NCBI RefSeq assembly: GCF_022132145.1
Contig: NZ_JAJISP010000001.1
Location: forward strand, 186,001 to 250,000
Length of the DNA: 64,000 bases
Direction: 5' to 3'
DNA from: Pseudomonas sp. MMS21 TM103
GTDB taxonomy: Bacteria; Pseudomonadota; Gammaproteobacteria; Pseudomonadales; Pseudomonadaceae
Of the stretch, positions 8,444 to 17,090 are shown in pieces (the first letter of the stretch is position 1; every line of letters begins with the position of its first letter). Made by a program: the position numbers and the translations under genes. The notes beneath the pieces were generated by a model, which did no database searches, was not told the DNA's origin, and was given only the letters and a program-made list of their open reading frames with translations.

Positions 8444-9451
8444 ATGCCGATCCGCCACTGCATCGTCCACCTGATCGACAAGAAACCCGATGGCACGCCC
8501 GCCGTGCTGCACGCCCGCGACAGCGAACTGGCTGCCTCGCAGGCCATCGAGAACATGCTCGCCGACCTCAACGAGAGCTACAACGCCAAGCAGGGCAAGG
8601 CCTGGGGCCTGTTTCACGCCGAATCCGGCGCCTACCCGTTCAGTGGTTGGCTGAAGCACTACCTCGACGCTGGCCAGGACTTCGCCGCGTTCAGCCGCCA
8701 GGCGGTCGAGCATCTGCAGAAGCTGATGGAGGAGTCCAACCTGTCCACCGGCGGCCACGTGCTGTTCGCCCACTACCAGCAAGGCATGACCGATTACCTG
8801 GTGATCGCCCTGCTGCATCACAGCGACGGCGTGGCGGTCAACGATGCACTCGACGTGACCGCCGCCAAGCATTTGGACCTGAGCCAGTTGCACCTGGCGG
8901 CGCGGATCAACATTTCCGAATGGCAGAACAACGCCAACTCCAAGCAGTACATCTCCTTTATCAAGGGCAAGAACGGCAAGAAGGTTTCGGAGTACTTCCG
9001 CGACTTCATCGGCTGCCAGGAAGGCGTCGACGGGCCGGGCGAAACCCGCACCCTGCTGAAAGCCTTCAGCGACTTCGTCGAAAGCGAGGATCTGCCGGAA
9101 GAAGCGGCGCGGGAAAAAACCAAGACCCTGGTCGACTACGCCAGCAGCCAGGCCAAGATCGGCGAGCCCATGGGCTTGCAGGAACTCTCCGGGCTGATCG
9201 ACGAAGAGCGCCCGCGGGCGTTCTACGAGCATATCCGCAACAAGGACTACGGCCTGTCGCCGGAGATCCCGGCGGACAAGCGCACGCTCAGCCAGTTTCA
9301 GCGTTTCACCGGTCGCGCCGAAGGCCTGTCGATCAGCTTCGAAGCCCATCTGCTCGGCTCGAAAGTCGAATACGACGAGAGCCAGGGCACCCTGACCCTG
9401 CGCAACCTGCCGACCCAACTGACCGACCAGCTGAAACGCCGCAAGGACTGA
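8444..9451 (+). CDS. yejK: nucleoid-associated protein YejK/NdpA
   Basis: A 335-residue protein of the YejK (NdpA) family, which binds the bacterial nucleoid. The N-terminus ([20 protein letters not shown]) and the length match the family, and similarity to YejK extends over the whole protein (for example the central NISEWQNN and YISFIKG stretches). There is no signal peptide or membrane helix. It stands alone between the TAXI gene and ppk2 with 85-90 base spacers. The exact role of the family is still unclear. Confidence 0.92.
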   Translation: MPIRHCIVHLIDKKPDGTPAVLHARDSELAASQAIENMLADLNESYNAKQGKAWGLFHAESGAYPFSGWLKHYLDAGQDFAAFSRQAVEHLQKLMEESNLSTGGHVLFAHYQQGMTDYLVIALLHHSDGVAVNDALDVTAAKHLDLSQLHLAARINISEWQNNANSKQYISFIKGKNGKKVSEYFRDFIGCQEGVDGPGETRTLLKAFSDFVESEDLPEEAAREKTKTLVDYASSQAKIGEPMGLQELSGLIDEERPRAFYEHIRNKDYGLSPEIPADKRTLSQFQRFTGRAEGLSISFEAHLLGSKVEYDESQGTLTLRNLPTQLTDQLKRRKD

Positions 9452-9536
9452 AAGACTGAGCGCCGATGGCGGCCATCCGCGGGTGCTCGCGCCGATGCTG
9501 TGTTTGATGGTTTCATGACCTGCGAGGCACCGCGCC

Positions 9537-10358
9537 ATGTCACGCCTGCCCGACAGTGTGCTCGACGACTGCCTGCTCGATCCGGCGGCCCCTTTTGCCC
9601 AGGATCCGGCGCGCGACTTCGGCCTGGAGAGAAAGACCGCGCAACTGGCCTTGGCCGAACTGCGCGCCTGGCTCAACGATCAGCAGCGCCGGCTCTGGGC
9701 CAACGGCCAGGACGCCCTGCTGCTGGTGCTGCAAGGCCCGGACTGCGCCGGCAAAGACGGCGTGATCAGGCGCGTGCTCAACAGCATTGACCCGCAAGGC
9801 CTGCGCCTGCACAGTTTCAAGCAACCGGATGCCTGCGAGCGACGGCATGATTTCCTCTGGCGCTATCGGCGGCGGCTGCCCGCTCCCGGGTTGCTCGGGG
9901 TGTTCAACCGCAGTTACTACGAAGGCCTGGCCAGCGACCTGTTCGACGGCCTGATCGGCACCGCCGAGTTACCCGCTCGACTGCAGCGCGTGCTGGCCCT
10001 GGAAGCGGGCCTGCCGGCGCAGCGCCTGCATCCGCTCAAGTGCTACCTGCAGATCTCCCGGGACGAGCAGAAGGCCCGCCTGCTGCAACGCCTGCAGCGC
10101 CCGGACAAGCGCTGGAAACTGCGCACCAGTGATCTGCTGGCCTACCGCAACTACGAGCTGCGCCAGCAACACTGGAGCGAGCTGCTGAGCGCCAGCCACA
10201 GCGAACAGGCACCCTGGTATGTGCTGCCGGCCGAACATCGTTGGCTGCGCGACTGGTTGCTGGCCAGCCTGCTGGCCCGCGAATTCGAACGCCTGCACCT
10301 CGAATGGCCGGATCGCCCTGCGCCTTTCACGGTGGACGATCTGCAAGGCGCGGACTAG
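9537..10358 (+). CDS. polyphosphate kinase 2 family protein (class III-like)
   Basis: A 273-residue single-domain PPK2 protein, which moves phosphate between polyphosphate and nucleotides. The Walker A-like loop GPDCAGKDG is at residues 67-75; the KDG ending, rather than KGG, is the form seen in class III enzymes that act on AMP and ADP. The segments SFKQPD and FNRSYYEGL are the expected following motifs, then a C-terminal KWKLRTSDL region. The usual loop is DAAGKDG, so the C at the position before AGK is a substitution. Nucleotide specificity is not proven. Confidence 0.85.
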   Translation: MSRLPDSVLDDCLLDPAAPFAQDPARDFGLERKTAQLALAELRAWLNDQQRRLWANGQDALLLVLQGPDCAGKDGVIRRVLNSIDPQGLRLHSFKQPDACERRHDFLWRYRRRLPAPGLLGVFNRSYYEGLASDLFDGLIGTAELPARLQRVLALEAGLPAQRLHPLKCYLQISRDEQKARLLQRLQRPDKRWKLRTSDLLAYRNYELRQQHWSELLSASHSEQAPWYVLPAEHRWLRDWLLASLLAREFERLHLEWPDRPAPFTVDDLQGAD

Positions 10359-10527
10359 GGCCCCTTCCCGCGGCTCGCCCGATCAAGCAGCGCGAGGCGC
10401 GCCATGAGCCGGTGCGCCCTAGGGCAGCGCTGCGCAACTGAAGCCGCAGCGGCGTACTCAATCCCAAGCACCACGGACTGCTACAGTCAGAAGTAATGGT
10501 TCCACCGTCTGCGCCGAGGAGTCGGGG

Positions 10528-11439
10528 ATGAAACCGCCCTGCAACCAAGCAGGCCCTGCGACCCAGTGTCGCCGCCTGTTGGTGTACGCCACGCTATGCC
10601 TGGCACTGCTGGCCGGCGTGGCGAGCATGGCCACTGAAGAACCGCCACCGGAAGCCCTGCTCAGCGACAGCGCCCGGTTCGTCGCCGTGAATACCGGGTT
10701 CACCCTCTCCCACGAAATGGGTCACATGCTGATCGCCGAGCTGAATCTTCCGGTGCTCGGCCGCGAGGAGGATGCCGCCGATCAACTCGGCTTCATCAGC
10801 CTGTTCCTCTCCATCGGGCGTCAGCGCGACCCCGGTTTCTACGCCAAACTGCTGGACATCGCCGATTACTGGCGGCTGGAATGGCAACGGGCGAAGCCGG
10901 GGGATGAGCAAGTGTACGCCTGGGCCAGCCATAGCCTCGACGCCCAGCGTTTCTACAACTTGGCCTGCCTGATCTACGGCAGCGATCCGGATCGGCTGGA
11001 ATGGGTACCCAAGATCACCGGTTTGCCGGTGGAGCGCGCTCTCTACTGCGACCAGGAATACGCCCAGGTGCGCAAGGCGTTGAGCTGGGTCGAGCAACTG
11101 CACGGTCGACGCCCCGGCGAGTCGATTGGCCATCGGATCCGGGTGATCTACGAGCCGCCGAATCTGCGCCCGGAAGAGAGTCAGCGTCTGCTTGAACAGA
11201 TCCGCCGCTCTGGCGAAGTGGAGGCCATCGCCGCCCGCGCCAGCGAGACTTACCGACTGCCCCGTGACCTGGTACTGCGCCTGGTCAGCTGCGGCGCACC
11301 CGACGCCTGGTACAGCCGCACCGGCGGCGAACTGGTGCTGTGCTACGAACGCCTGGCACATTTCCAGCTACTGGCCTTGCAGTTACCGCACCTGCGCCAG
11401 GCGGCCATCCAAGCCTGCGACAGCTGTCGCAGGCCTTAG
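10528..11439 (+). CDS. DUF4344 putative metallopeptidase
   Basis: A 303-residue exported protein. An N-terminal hydrophobic segment (residues 18-34) looks like an uncleaved or cleaved signal. The zinc site HEMGH is at residues 62-66, followed by GREEDAAD (78-85), a likely third-ligand region. This arrangement fits the DUF4344 family of putative metallopeptidases. The substrate is unknown. The TAG stop overlaps the first two bases of the terminal inverted repeat at 11438-11703. Confidence 0.8.
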   Translation: MKPPCNQAGPATQCRRLLVYATLCLALLAGVASMATEEPPPEALLSDSARFVAVNTGFTLSHEMGHMLIAELNLPVLGREEDAADQLGFISLFLSIGRQRDPGFYAKLLDIADYWRLEWQRAKPGDEQVYAWASHSLDAQRFYNLACLIYGSDPDRLEWVPKITGLPVERALYCDQEYAQVRKALSWVEQLHGRRPGESIGHRIRVIYEPPNLRPEESQRLLEQIRRSGEVEAIAARASETYRLPRDLVLRLVSCGAPDAWYSRTGGELVLCYERLAHFQLLALQLPHLRQAAIQACDSCRRP

Positions 11440-11703
11440 GGTCTGTTGCCGTTTCGTTGCGAGCCGCGTTGCCGCGACAAATTACGTCAGGCAAGGCGCA
11501 GGACGCCGGTAATGGTCGCTCCCTTGCCAAGTCCTGCAACACCGCCTGACGTAATTTGCCGCGCAACCCTACGGGCCGGGCCGGCTTTTGTGCGCCGCTG
11601 CGTTTCTCGTCGCTCATTTGGAACAACCAAACTACGCTCCTCGTGCCTTGCCGCGCGCAAAAACCGGCTCCGGCGCGGCCGCGACGAAACGGCAACAGAC
11701 CCT
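11438..11703. repeat. 266-bp element with nested inverted repeats
   Basis: Outer 20-base perfect terminal inverted repeats (11438-11457 and 11684-11703, AGGGTCTGTTGCCGTTTCGT). Inside are two further hairpins: 15-base perfect arms at 11478-11492 and 11544-11558 (CAAATTACGTCAGGC), and 14-of-16 arms at 11580-11595 and 11653-11668. It carries no coding frame. It looks like a non-autonomous intergenic repeat (MITE-like) between the metallopeptidase gene and the convergent GST gene; the left end touches the metallopeptidase stop codon. It may also act as a bidirectional terminator. Confidence 0.85.
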
Positions 11704-11716
11704 GGGCTAGTGCGCC

Positions 11717-12652
11717 TCAGCGCGCCTCGATGCGAAAGCCCATGCGCGGGAAATGCACATGCACAAGTCCGGCACGCGGATCTGCGCGACGCAGGATCAG
11801 CTCTTCGCTGCCACAGAACAACAACTCGCCCTCGACCGGATCGACGCCGTAATCGATGGCCGCAATGGCCACCTGCTGGCCGAGCGTGAAACCATTCGGG
11901 TCAGTCAATGCCTCGTCGGGAAGGGCTGCAGGGGTGGCCTCACGCGCGATCGCCACGGCTTCTTCACCGCTCATCTCGCTGTGCGCACCATGGCCGAAGC
12001 CCAGCACCCGGCCGAGCCAGGCCGCCACGGCCGGATACTCGTCAACCAGCGGTGCAGTGACCGGGGTACCACGCAGGAACCACAGCGGATGGGCCATGGC
12101 GAAGTCGGCCAGCGACGGTTCGCCAAACAGGAAGTCACCCTGCTCACGCTCGAGTTGCTGCTGCAAACGGCTCATCAGCACCGGCCATTGATGCTTGGCC
12201 TGCTCCAGCGGCACGCGGCTGGCATTGCCGCCACTGAAGAGCGCGGTACGGTCGGCGATAAAGGTCTTGAGGAATTCCGGCGGCAGGCTACCGAAGCGCG
12301 CAGCGATGGACTCAGGCTGGAACACCAGGCTCACCGCATGCTGGAACACCAGCGCGCTGGCCCAGTGGGCGAAGCTGGCGACATTGAATTCCTGGCCTTC
12401 GGGGAACAACGCTGGCGTGGCTTTTTCCGCCTCCAGACGCCGGGCGATCAGCGCGGTATCGCAATAAATGTCGGCGCCGACCTGCAACACCGGCGTCTTG
12501 CGGTAGCCGCCGGTCAAGGCGGTCAGATCCGGCTTGGGCATCACCGCAGGGATCATCACCGAGCGCCAGGACAATTGCTTGAAGCCCAGCATCAGGCGCG
12601 TCATCTCGGCAAACGGCGAGGTGGGGTAATGGTGCAGGATCAACTCGTGCAT
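11717..12652 (-). CDS. glutathione S-transferase family protein
   Basis: A 311-residue protein. A thioredoxin-like N-terminal GST domain (residues 1-80, LILHHYPTSPFAEMTRLML; the S-P-F-A region is the glutathione-binding turn, and KTPVLQVG is the cis-proline loop) is followed by a helical C-terminal domain to about residue 210. An unusual extra tail of roughly 90 residues follows (ending FPRMGFRIEAR), longer than a standard 200-220 residue GST. The role is unknown; detoxification of electrophiles is only a family-level guess. Confidence 0.82.
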   Translation of the reverse strand: MHELILHHYPTSPFAEMTRLMLGFKQLSWRSVMIPAVMPKPDLTALTGGYRKTPVLQVGADIYCDTALIARRLEAEKATPALFPEGQEFNVASFAHWASALVFQHAVSLVFQPESIAARFGSLPPEFLKTFIADRTALFSGGNASRVPLEQAKHQWPVLMSRLQQQLEREQGDFLFGEPSLADFAMAHPLWFLRGTPVTAPLVDEYPAVAAWLGRVLGFGHGAHSEMSGEEAVAIAREATPAALPDEALTDPNGFTLGQQVAIAAIDYGVDPVEGELLFCGSEELILRRADPRAGLVHVHFPRMGFRIEAR

Positions 12653-12716
12653 GACAGGCTCCGCAACTATTCAGAAGACCCCAGCTTACCTGTGCACACC
12701 ACTACGGCCTACCCAC

Positions 12717-13016
12717 TCAGGGTGATAGCGTGTCATCAGCCACAGCGATAAGACTGCCGGCGGCCACCAGCACTTCCTTGGCCGGCTTGCCCAGGCGCTT
12801 GATCGCCCGCTCCCGGCGCAATGCATCGCCCTTGCCCGCGCAGGCTTCGATATAGACCAGTGCCTGCGCCGGGCTGGAATAGAAGAAACGGGCGCCTTTG
12901 CCGCTCTGATGCTGGGCGAAACGCCGCTGCGGGTTGTCGCTGATGCCGCAATACAGCGCGCCGTTCTGCGCCCGCACCAGGTAGACGAACCAGTTTTTGT
13001 CAGTGGCCTCAGTCAT
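12717..13016 (-). CDS. GIY-YIG nuclease family protein
   Basis: A 99-residue single-domain GIY-YIG protein (YhbQ/UPF0213-like). The motif reads [17 protein letters not shown] at residues 9-25, with the tyrosine pair Y11 and Y22 and a downstream [14 protein letters not shown] and [12 protein letters not shown]. The ATG at 13016 is chosen over the GTG four codons upstream because neither has a strong ribosome site and the family starts near here. It ends about 65 bases from the GST start. Such proteins may nick DNA; the function is uncertain. Confidence 0.85.
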   Translation of the reverse strand: MTEATDKNWFVYLVRAQNGALYCGISDNPQRRFAQHQSGKGARFFYSSPAQALVYIEACAGKGDALRRERAIKRLGKPAKEVLVAAGSLIAVADDTLSP

Positions 13017-13040
13017 CGCCGGCACCACCCACCAACCGAC

Positions 13041-13751
13041 TCAGGCGAACCATTCGCGGACCGTACGCCACAGGCAGATAGCGACGAAATAGACCGAGGC
13101 CAGACCCCAGACCGCCAGCAGCCAGGCCTGGTTGAGTGGGTACTGCACAATCAGCAAGGCACAGGCCGACATCCACACCAAGGTCACGCCGATATTCAGT
13201 GGCATGAACTGCTTGACCCGGAACGGGTGGAGAAACTTCATCGTGGTCAGGGTCAGACCCGACAACAGCACGATGGTGGCGAGGCTTAGCCAGGGGGCGA
13301 AGTCCAGCAGGTAGAGGTAGACGATCACCACATTCCAGGCCGCCGGGAAGCCGACGAAGTAGTTGTCCTTGCTCTTCATGCCGAGGTTGCAGAAGCAGAA
13401 CAACGACGACAGCAGGATCACTGCGACCGATAGCAGCAGGCTGTACTCGGGCAGGGGGATGAAGCGATAGATGAAGATCGCCGGGATGAACACATAGGTG
13501 AGGTAGTCGATCACCAGGTCCAGGGTCGATCCATCGAAGTGCGGCAACACCACCTTGACGTTGAATTTGCGGGCCAGGGTGCCGTCCAGACCATCGACCA
13601 GCAAGGCCAATCCCAACCAGAGCAGACAGACCTGCGGCCGACCATCGAGCACGGCCAACAAGGCCAGCAAGGCCAGAATCACCCCACTGGCGGTGACCGC
13701 ATGCGCGCCCCAAGCCTTGGCTTTTCTGGCGGACAGCACTATTACACTCAT
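13041..13751 (-). CDS. pcs: phosphatidylcholine synthase
   Basis: A 236-residue membrane enzyme of the CDP-alcohol phosphatidyltransferase family. It joins CDP-diacylglycerol and choline in one step to make phosphatidylcholine. The catalytic motif DGLDGTLAR (DGxDGxxAR), then GxxxDxxxD as DGSTLDLVIDY, is intact. There are about eight hydrophobic helices. The ATG at 13751 is chosen; the longer frame adds a basic region with no family match. It lies 24 bases upstream of the GIY-YIG gene, on the same strand, and the two may be cotranscribed. Confidence 0.9.
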   Translation of the reverse strand: MSVIVLSARKAKAWGAHAVTASGVILALLALLAVLDGRPQVCLLWLGLALLVDGLDGTLARKFNVKVVLPHFDGSTLDLVIDYLTYVFIPAIFIYRFIPLPEYSLLLSVAVILLSSLFCFCNLGMKSKDNYFVGFPAAWNVVIVYLYLLDFAPWLSLATIVLLSGLTLTTMKFLHPFRVKQFMPLNIGVTLVWMSACALLIVQYPLNQAWLLAVWGLASVYFVAICLWRTVREWFA

Positions 13752-13946
13752 GATCAGGCTTCCTGGCGCGCGGGCTCTTCTCTGGCGGCTGGAGAACCAC
13801 TGCACTCGGTGAGTGCCGCGTTCAGCAACGGTCTGTTATTCAACGAATGGCTCAAGTTTACGAGCTGCGCCTGATGTCGCCGGTGGTTCAGACCAGAAAG
13901 CCTACCATTAGGTTCGCTATTGCGGCTAAAAGCCCTGCATCGAGGG

Positions 13947-14417
13947 TTATCGTGAGGCCCTGAACTGCGCCAAGCCCTTGGCCGCCTGACGGCGAATGGC
14001 GCGCTGCACCGGCGGCGCCCAGCCCAGCAACAGCCCCTTCATCCCCAAGGCCTGACGCGCCCAACGCCACAGGTCGAAATGGTCGCGGTGCTCGACGATT
14101 GTGCCGTCGCGAAAGACGAAATGGGCCTCGATGCGGTTGACCACCGAATTGCCGGTCTGACTGAACAGGTAGGTCGCCACCCACTGCGCACGGCCCTGGC
14201 GCTCATCGGCCTGGACATGGTCGAAGGTCAGCGAAAAATTTTGCGCGCGCGCCGTCAGCATTCGCCACATGTCCGCCGCCTCACGGCCGCGCAGATCCTC
14301 GAACACCGGGTCACTGAAGCGCACCTCCTCGGCATAGCACGACGCCATGGCCTCGGCGTCACGCTGCTGGAAGGCCTGGTAGAAACGGCTGATGAGTTCG
14401 GCGTTGGGGTGAGTCAT
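13947..14417 (-). CDS. NTF2/SnoaL-like family protein
   Basis: A 156-residue cone-shaped alpha/beta protein of the nuclear transport factor 2 fold. The N-terminus MTHPNAELISRFYQAF and the EDLRGREAADMWRML and VFRDGTIVEHRDHFDLWRW segments are typical of nuclear-transport-factor-2 superfamily proteins. The ATG at 14417 is chosen over an upstream in-frame start. It is divergent from the GlxA-type regulator with about 120 bases between them, so it may be its target. The ligand or reaction is unknown. Confidence 0.75.
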   Translation of the reverse strand: MTHPNAELISRFYQAFQQRDAEAMASCYAEEVRFSDPVFEDLRGREAADMWRMLTARAQNFSLTFDHVQADERQGRAQWVATYLFSQTGNSVVNRIEAHFVFRDGTIVEHRDHFDLWRWARQALGMKGLLLGWAPPVQRAIRRQAAKGLAQFRASR

Positions 14418-14536
14418 GGAAACGGCTCCAAGGGTAAGGTTGCCCTCAGTATTGCCGGCGAAGGGATCACTGGCGATTGGCGCGTACGCCAACCTTGTGT
14501 CAATAATCGCCACAAACCAGCAACGACTCACTCGCC

Positions 14537-15490
14537 ATGCTCACCATCGCACTCTACGTCTGCCCGCAAACTGTCTGCTCCAGCCTGAGCATGGCCTGTG
14601 ATGCCTTTGCCCTGGCCAACCGCCTGGCCGACAAGCCCCTGTTCAAGCTGCAGCGCTTCAGCCTGGATGCCCAGCCGGTCGACCTCGACTTCGCGCGGAT
14701 CCAGGTCGACGGTGGCCTGGCACTGGCCGAACAGGCCGATCTGCTGATGCTGCCGGCCACCGGCAGCGCCATCGACCTGAGCCTCGCCGCCAATGCCGCC
14801 TTGCTGCCCTGGCTGGCGCAACGCCCGAGCAGCCAGGCAATCACCAGTCTGTGCAGCAGCGCCTTCCTGCTCGGCGCCGCCGGCCTGCTCGATGGCCGCC
14901 GGGCCACCACCCACTGGGCATTGGCCAGCCAGTTCCGCCAACGCTTCCCGCTGGCACGCCTGCAAATCGACGAACTGCTCTGCCACGACGGCAACCTGCA
15001 CAGCTCAGGGGGCGCCCACGCCGGAGTCGATCTGTGCCTGTACCTGATTACCCGGCATGCCGGTGAGTGGCTCGCGCAACAAGTCGCCAACGCGCTGGTG
15101 TTCGACACCCAGCGCGGTCGCCAGTCCCGGTTTGCGCCGCTGCTGCCGGTCAGCAGCGCCGCTGACAGCCCACTGACCCCGCTGCTGGACTGGATGCAGC
15201 GCCATTACGCCGAGCCGATCGACCTCAAGCGCCTGGCCGCACAGGCCAATTGCTCGCCGCGCACCTTGTTGCGCCGCTTCAAGACGAGTACCGGACTGAC
15301 GCCCAACGACTACCTGCAGCGCCTGCGCATCAGCGCCGCACAAAACGCCCTGCGCCTGCCCGCGCATTCACTGGAGCAGGTGGCCGAACAGGTCGGTTAT
15401 GCCGATCGGGCGACCTTTGCCAAACTATTCAAGCAGCTCTGCGGCGAACCCCCGGGCGCATTCCGCCGGCGCATGCGCCAGGCGCCCTGA
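14537..15490 (+). CDS. GlxA-type transcriptional regulator (DJ-1/PfpI plus AraC HTH)
   Basis: A 317-residue regulator. The N-terminal class I glutamine-amidotransferase-like domain (residues 1-165, with the SLCSSAFLLGAAGLL elbow) is followed by two AraC helix-turn-helix motifs (about 217-315, RLAAQANCSPRTLLRRFK and EQVAEQVGYADRATFAKLFK). The GlxA group controls catabolic genes in response to nitrogenous compounds. It is divergent from the NTF2-like gene, which is a plausible target. The inducer is unknown. Confidence 0.85.
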   Translation: MLTIALYVCPQTVCSSLSMACDAFALANRLADKPLFKLQRFSLDAQPVDLDFARIQVDGGLALAEQADLLMLPATGSAIDLSLAANAALLPWLAQRPSSQAITSLCSSAFLLGAAGLLDGRRATTHWALASQFRQRFPLARLQIDELLCHDGNLHSSGGAHAGVDLCLYLITRHAGEWLAQQVANALVFDTQRGRQSRFAPLLPVSSAADSPLTPLLDWMQRHYAEPIDLKRLAAQANCSPRTLLRRFKTSTGLTPNDYLQRLRISAAQNALRLPAHSLEQVAEQVGYADRATFAKLFKQLCGEPPGAFRRRMRQAP

Positions 15491-15552
15491 ACGCCCGAAC
15501 CGACCGGCGAGCATGGCCGGAGCGCGCGCCGGGGCGGCATTGAGCGCGCCTG

Positions 15553-16419
15553 TCAGCGCGCGTCGATTTGCTGCTGCAGGTTCTGGATCTGGTTCTGCAG
15601 GGTGCTGATAGTGCGGGTCATCTGCGCACGGAAGGCATCGAACTCGGCCGTGTTGCTTTTCGCCGCAGGGCGGTTGTCCAGTTCGCTGCGCAACACCAGC
15701 AGATCCTGCTCCAGACGGCCGATGGCCTGATTCGGATTGCCGATCTTTTTCAGCGCCGCGATCTCGTCACTCAGGCTTTGCAGTTGACCGTCGAGCTTGG
15801 CCGACCCGGCTTGCGCGGTTTTCAAGGCCGCCTGCTCGGCTTGCAACGACGCCTGGGCTTTTTTCAGCGCGGCCTGCTCGCTGCTCAGGCTTTTCAGGCT
15901 GCCATCGACTTGGCTGGTCGCGCCCTGCTGAGCCTTCAGTTCGGCGGCCAACTGCTCGATGCGCTTGTCCTGGCCACTCTGCTGACCGGCCACGCCCTGC
16001 TGCTGCTTGCTCAGTTCGGCCAGCTTGCTTTCCAGCTGCTTGACTTGCAGCTTGAGCGCTTCACTGCCGCTGGTGACCGTGGACTCGGTAGCCACCACCT
16101 TGCCGTTGATATCCTGGATACGCCCGGCAGCTTCCTCGCTGATACGCGCGAAGCTTTCTTGCGTGGCCACCAATTGCTGCTCCATCAGGCTGATCTGCTG
16201 AAAACTCCACCAGCCCAGCCCAGCGAGGGCGATCGTCAGGGCGCCGACCAATGCCCACAGCGCGCCAGTGCCGGCCGCCTTGGGTACTGCTGCCGTAGCG
16301 GTGCGCGATTGCGGCCGAAAGTCGGACTCCTGGTGACCCGTATCCAAATAATCACGATCACGCTGGTCGGTGGTCAGGCTGGGCACATGATCGATTTCGT
16401 CGTGGGCATCGTTACGCAT
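15553..16419 (-). CDS. membrane-anchored coiled-coil protein
   Basis: A 288-residue protein with a polar N-terminal tail, one membrane helix (about residues 53-73, ALWALVGALTIALAGLGWW) and a long periplasmic or cytoplasmic coiled coil. The coiled coil runs from about residue 75 to the C-terminus, is rich in Q, E, K, A and L, and contains near repeats (AALKKAQASLQAEQAALKTAQ). The ATG at 16419 is preferred over a far upstream start because it is followed by a sensible soluble tail. The family was not recognised. It may be a cell-envelope scaffold. Confidence 0.7.
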   Translation of the reverse strand: MRNDAHDEIDHVPSLTTDQRDRDYLDTGHQESDFRPQSRTATAAVPKAAGTGALWALVGALTIALAGLGWWSFQQISLMEQQLVATQESFARISEEAAGRIQDINGKVVATESTVTSGSEALKLQVKQLESKLAELSKQQQGVAGQQSGQDKRIEQLAAELKAQQGATSQVDGSLKSLSSEQAALKKAQASLQAEQAALKTAQAGSAKLDGQLQSLSDEIAALKKIGNPNQAIGRLEQDLLVLRSELDNRPAAKSNTAEFDAFRAQMTRTISTLQNQIQNLQQQIDAR

Positions 16420-16461
16420 GAGTAAACCTTTAGAAAACACTGAAGACACGAAATGCCGGCC

Positions 16462-16498
16462 AGTATAACGGTTAGCGCGCGACGCTTCAGCGTCGCGC
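16462..16498 (-). promoter_or_regulatory. possible promoter and GC hairpin upstream of the coiled-coil gene
   Basis: On the minus strand TATACT (16467-16462) resembles a -10 hexamer. Just upstream lies a perfect 10-base palindrome, GCGCGACGCT (16477-16486) and AGCGTCGCGC (16489-16498), which would cover the -35 position. It could be an operator or a terminator of unseen transcripts. The rest of the 328-base gap (16420-16746) shows no gene. Confidence 0.35.
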
Positions 16499-16746
16499 CA
16501 AGCCAGTGCAAGGCGCACCGACGCAGAGCGCGGCACTGGCACAGAGACCGGCTGCAGGGCGCGCAGTTCCGCGTCATGTGAGCTGGTATGCGCTTTGCAT
16601 TTATCTCTGGGCGACGCACCCACAGCGCTCGGGGTCAGGATCAATGGCGCTGGAGGCGGCGAGCTGAACGGTTTCTACCGACAGAACGAGCTTCGTGTCC
16701 TTCAGGATGAGGGACACCAGCCCACTCCACGCACAGGGGAAGGCAT

Positions 16747-17064
16747 ATGGAACTGAACAGAGAAGTGTTGGATTGCATGAAGCGTTTGCGCCGCAGGCTG
16801 CGCGAGGAACTGGCAGTGGATATCCGCATGAGCCAGCCGGATGCGATCAGCAGCATGCTCAGCGCTTGCCTGACGTCGACCAGCGAAGAGACGCGCCAGC
16901 TCGGCCAGCTCCTCGCCCAGTACAGTGATCGACCGTTCGCCCCTGCGGCCGAGGGTTCGACGCCCCGCTTGCAGGCTGGCCGTCCACGGCTGATTGAAGA
17001 CCCTCAGGCCAAACCGCCGAGCGGTTCGCTGCGCATGTACCGCGGCCAGCGGGTCTACGCCTGA
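16747..17064 (+). CDS. conserved-looking hypothetical protein
   Basis: A 105-residue soluble protein of unknown function. It starts MELNREVLDCMKRLRRRLREEL and ends in YRGQRVY; the middle is rich in S, T, Q and A. There is no signal peptide or membrane helix. A ribosome site (AGGGGAAGG) precedes the ATG by six bases, which supports it as a real gene. It is convergent with the epimerase gene, ending 27 bases from its stop. Confidence 0.6.
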   Translation: MELNREVLDCMKRLRRRLREELAVDIRMSQPDAISSMLSACLTSTSEETRQLGQLLAQYSDRPFAPAAEGSTPRLQAGRPRLIEDPQAKPPSGSLRMYRGQRVYA

Positions 17065-17090
17065 GAGGCTGCAGCCTGGACTGAGAGTCT

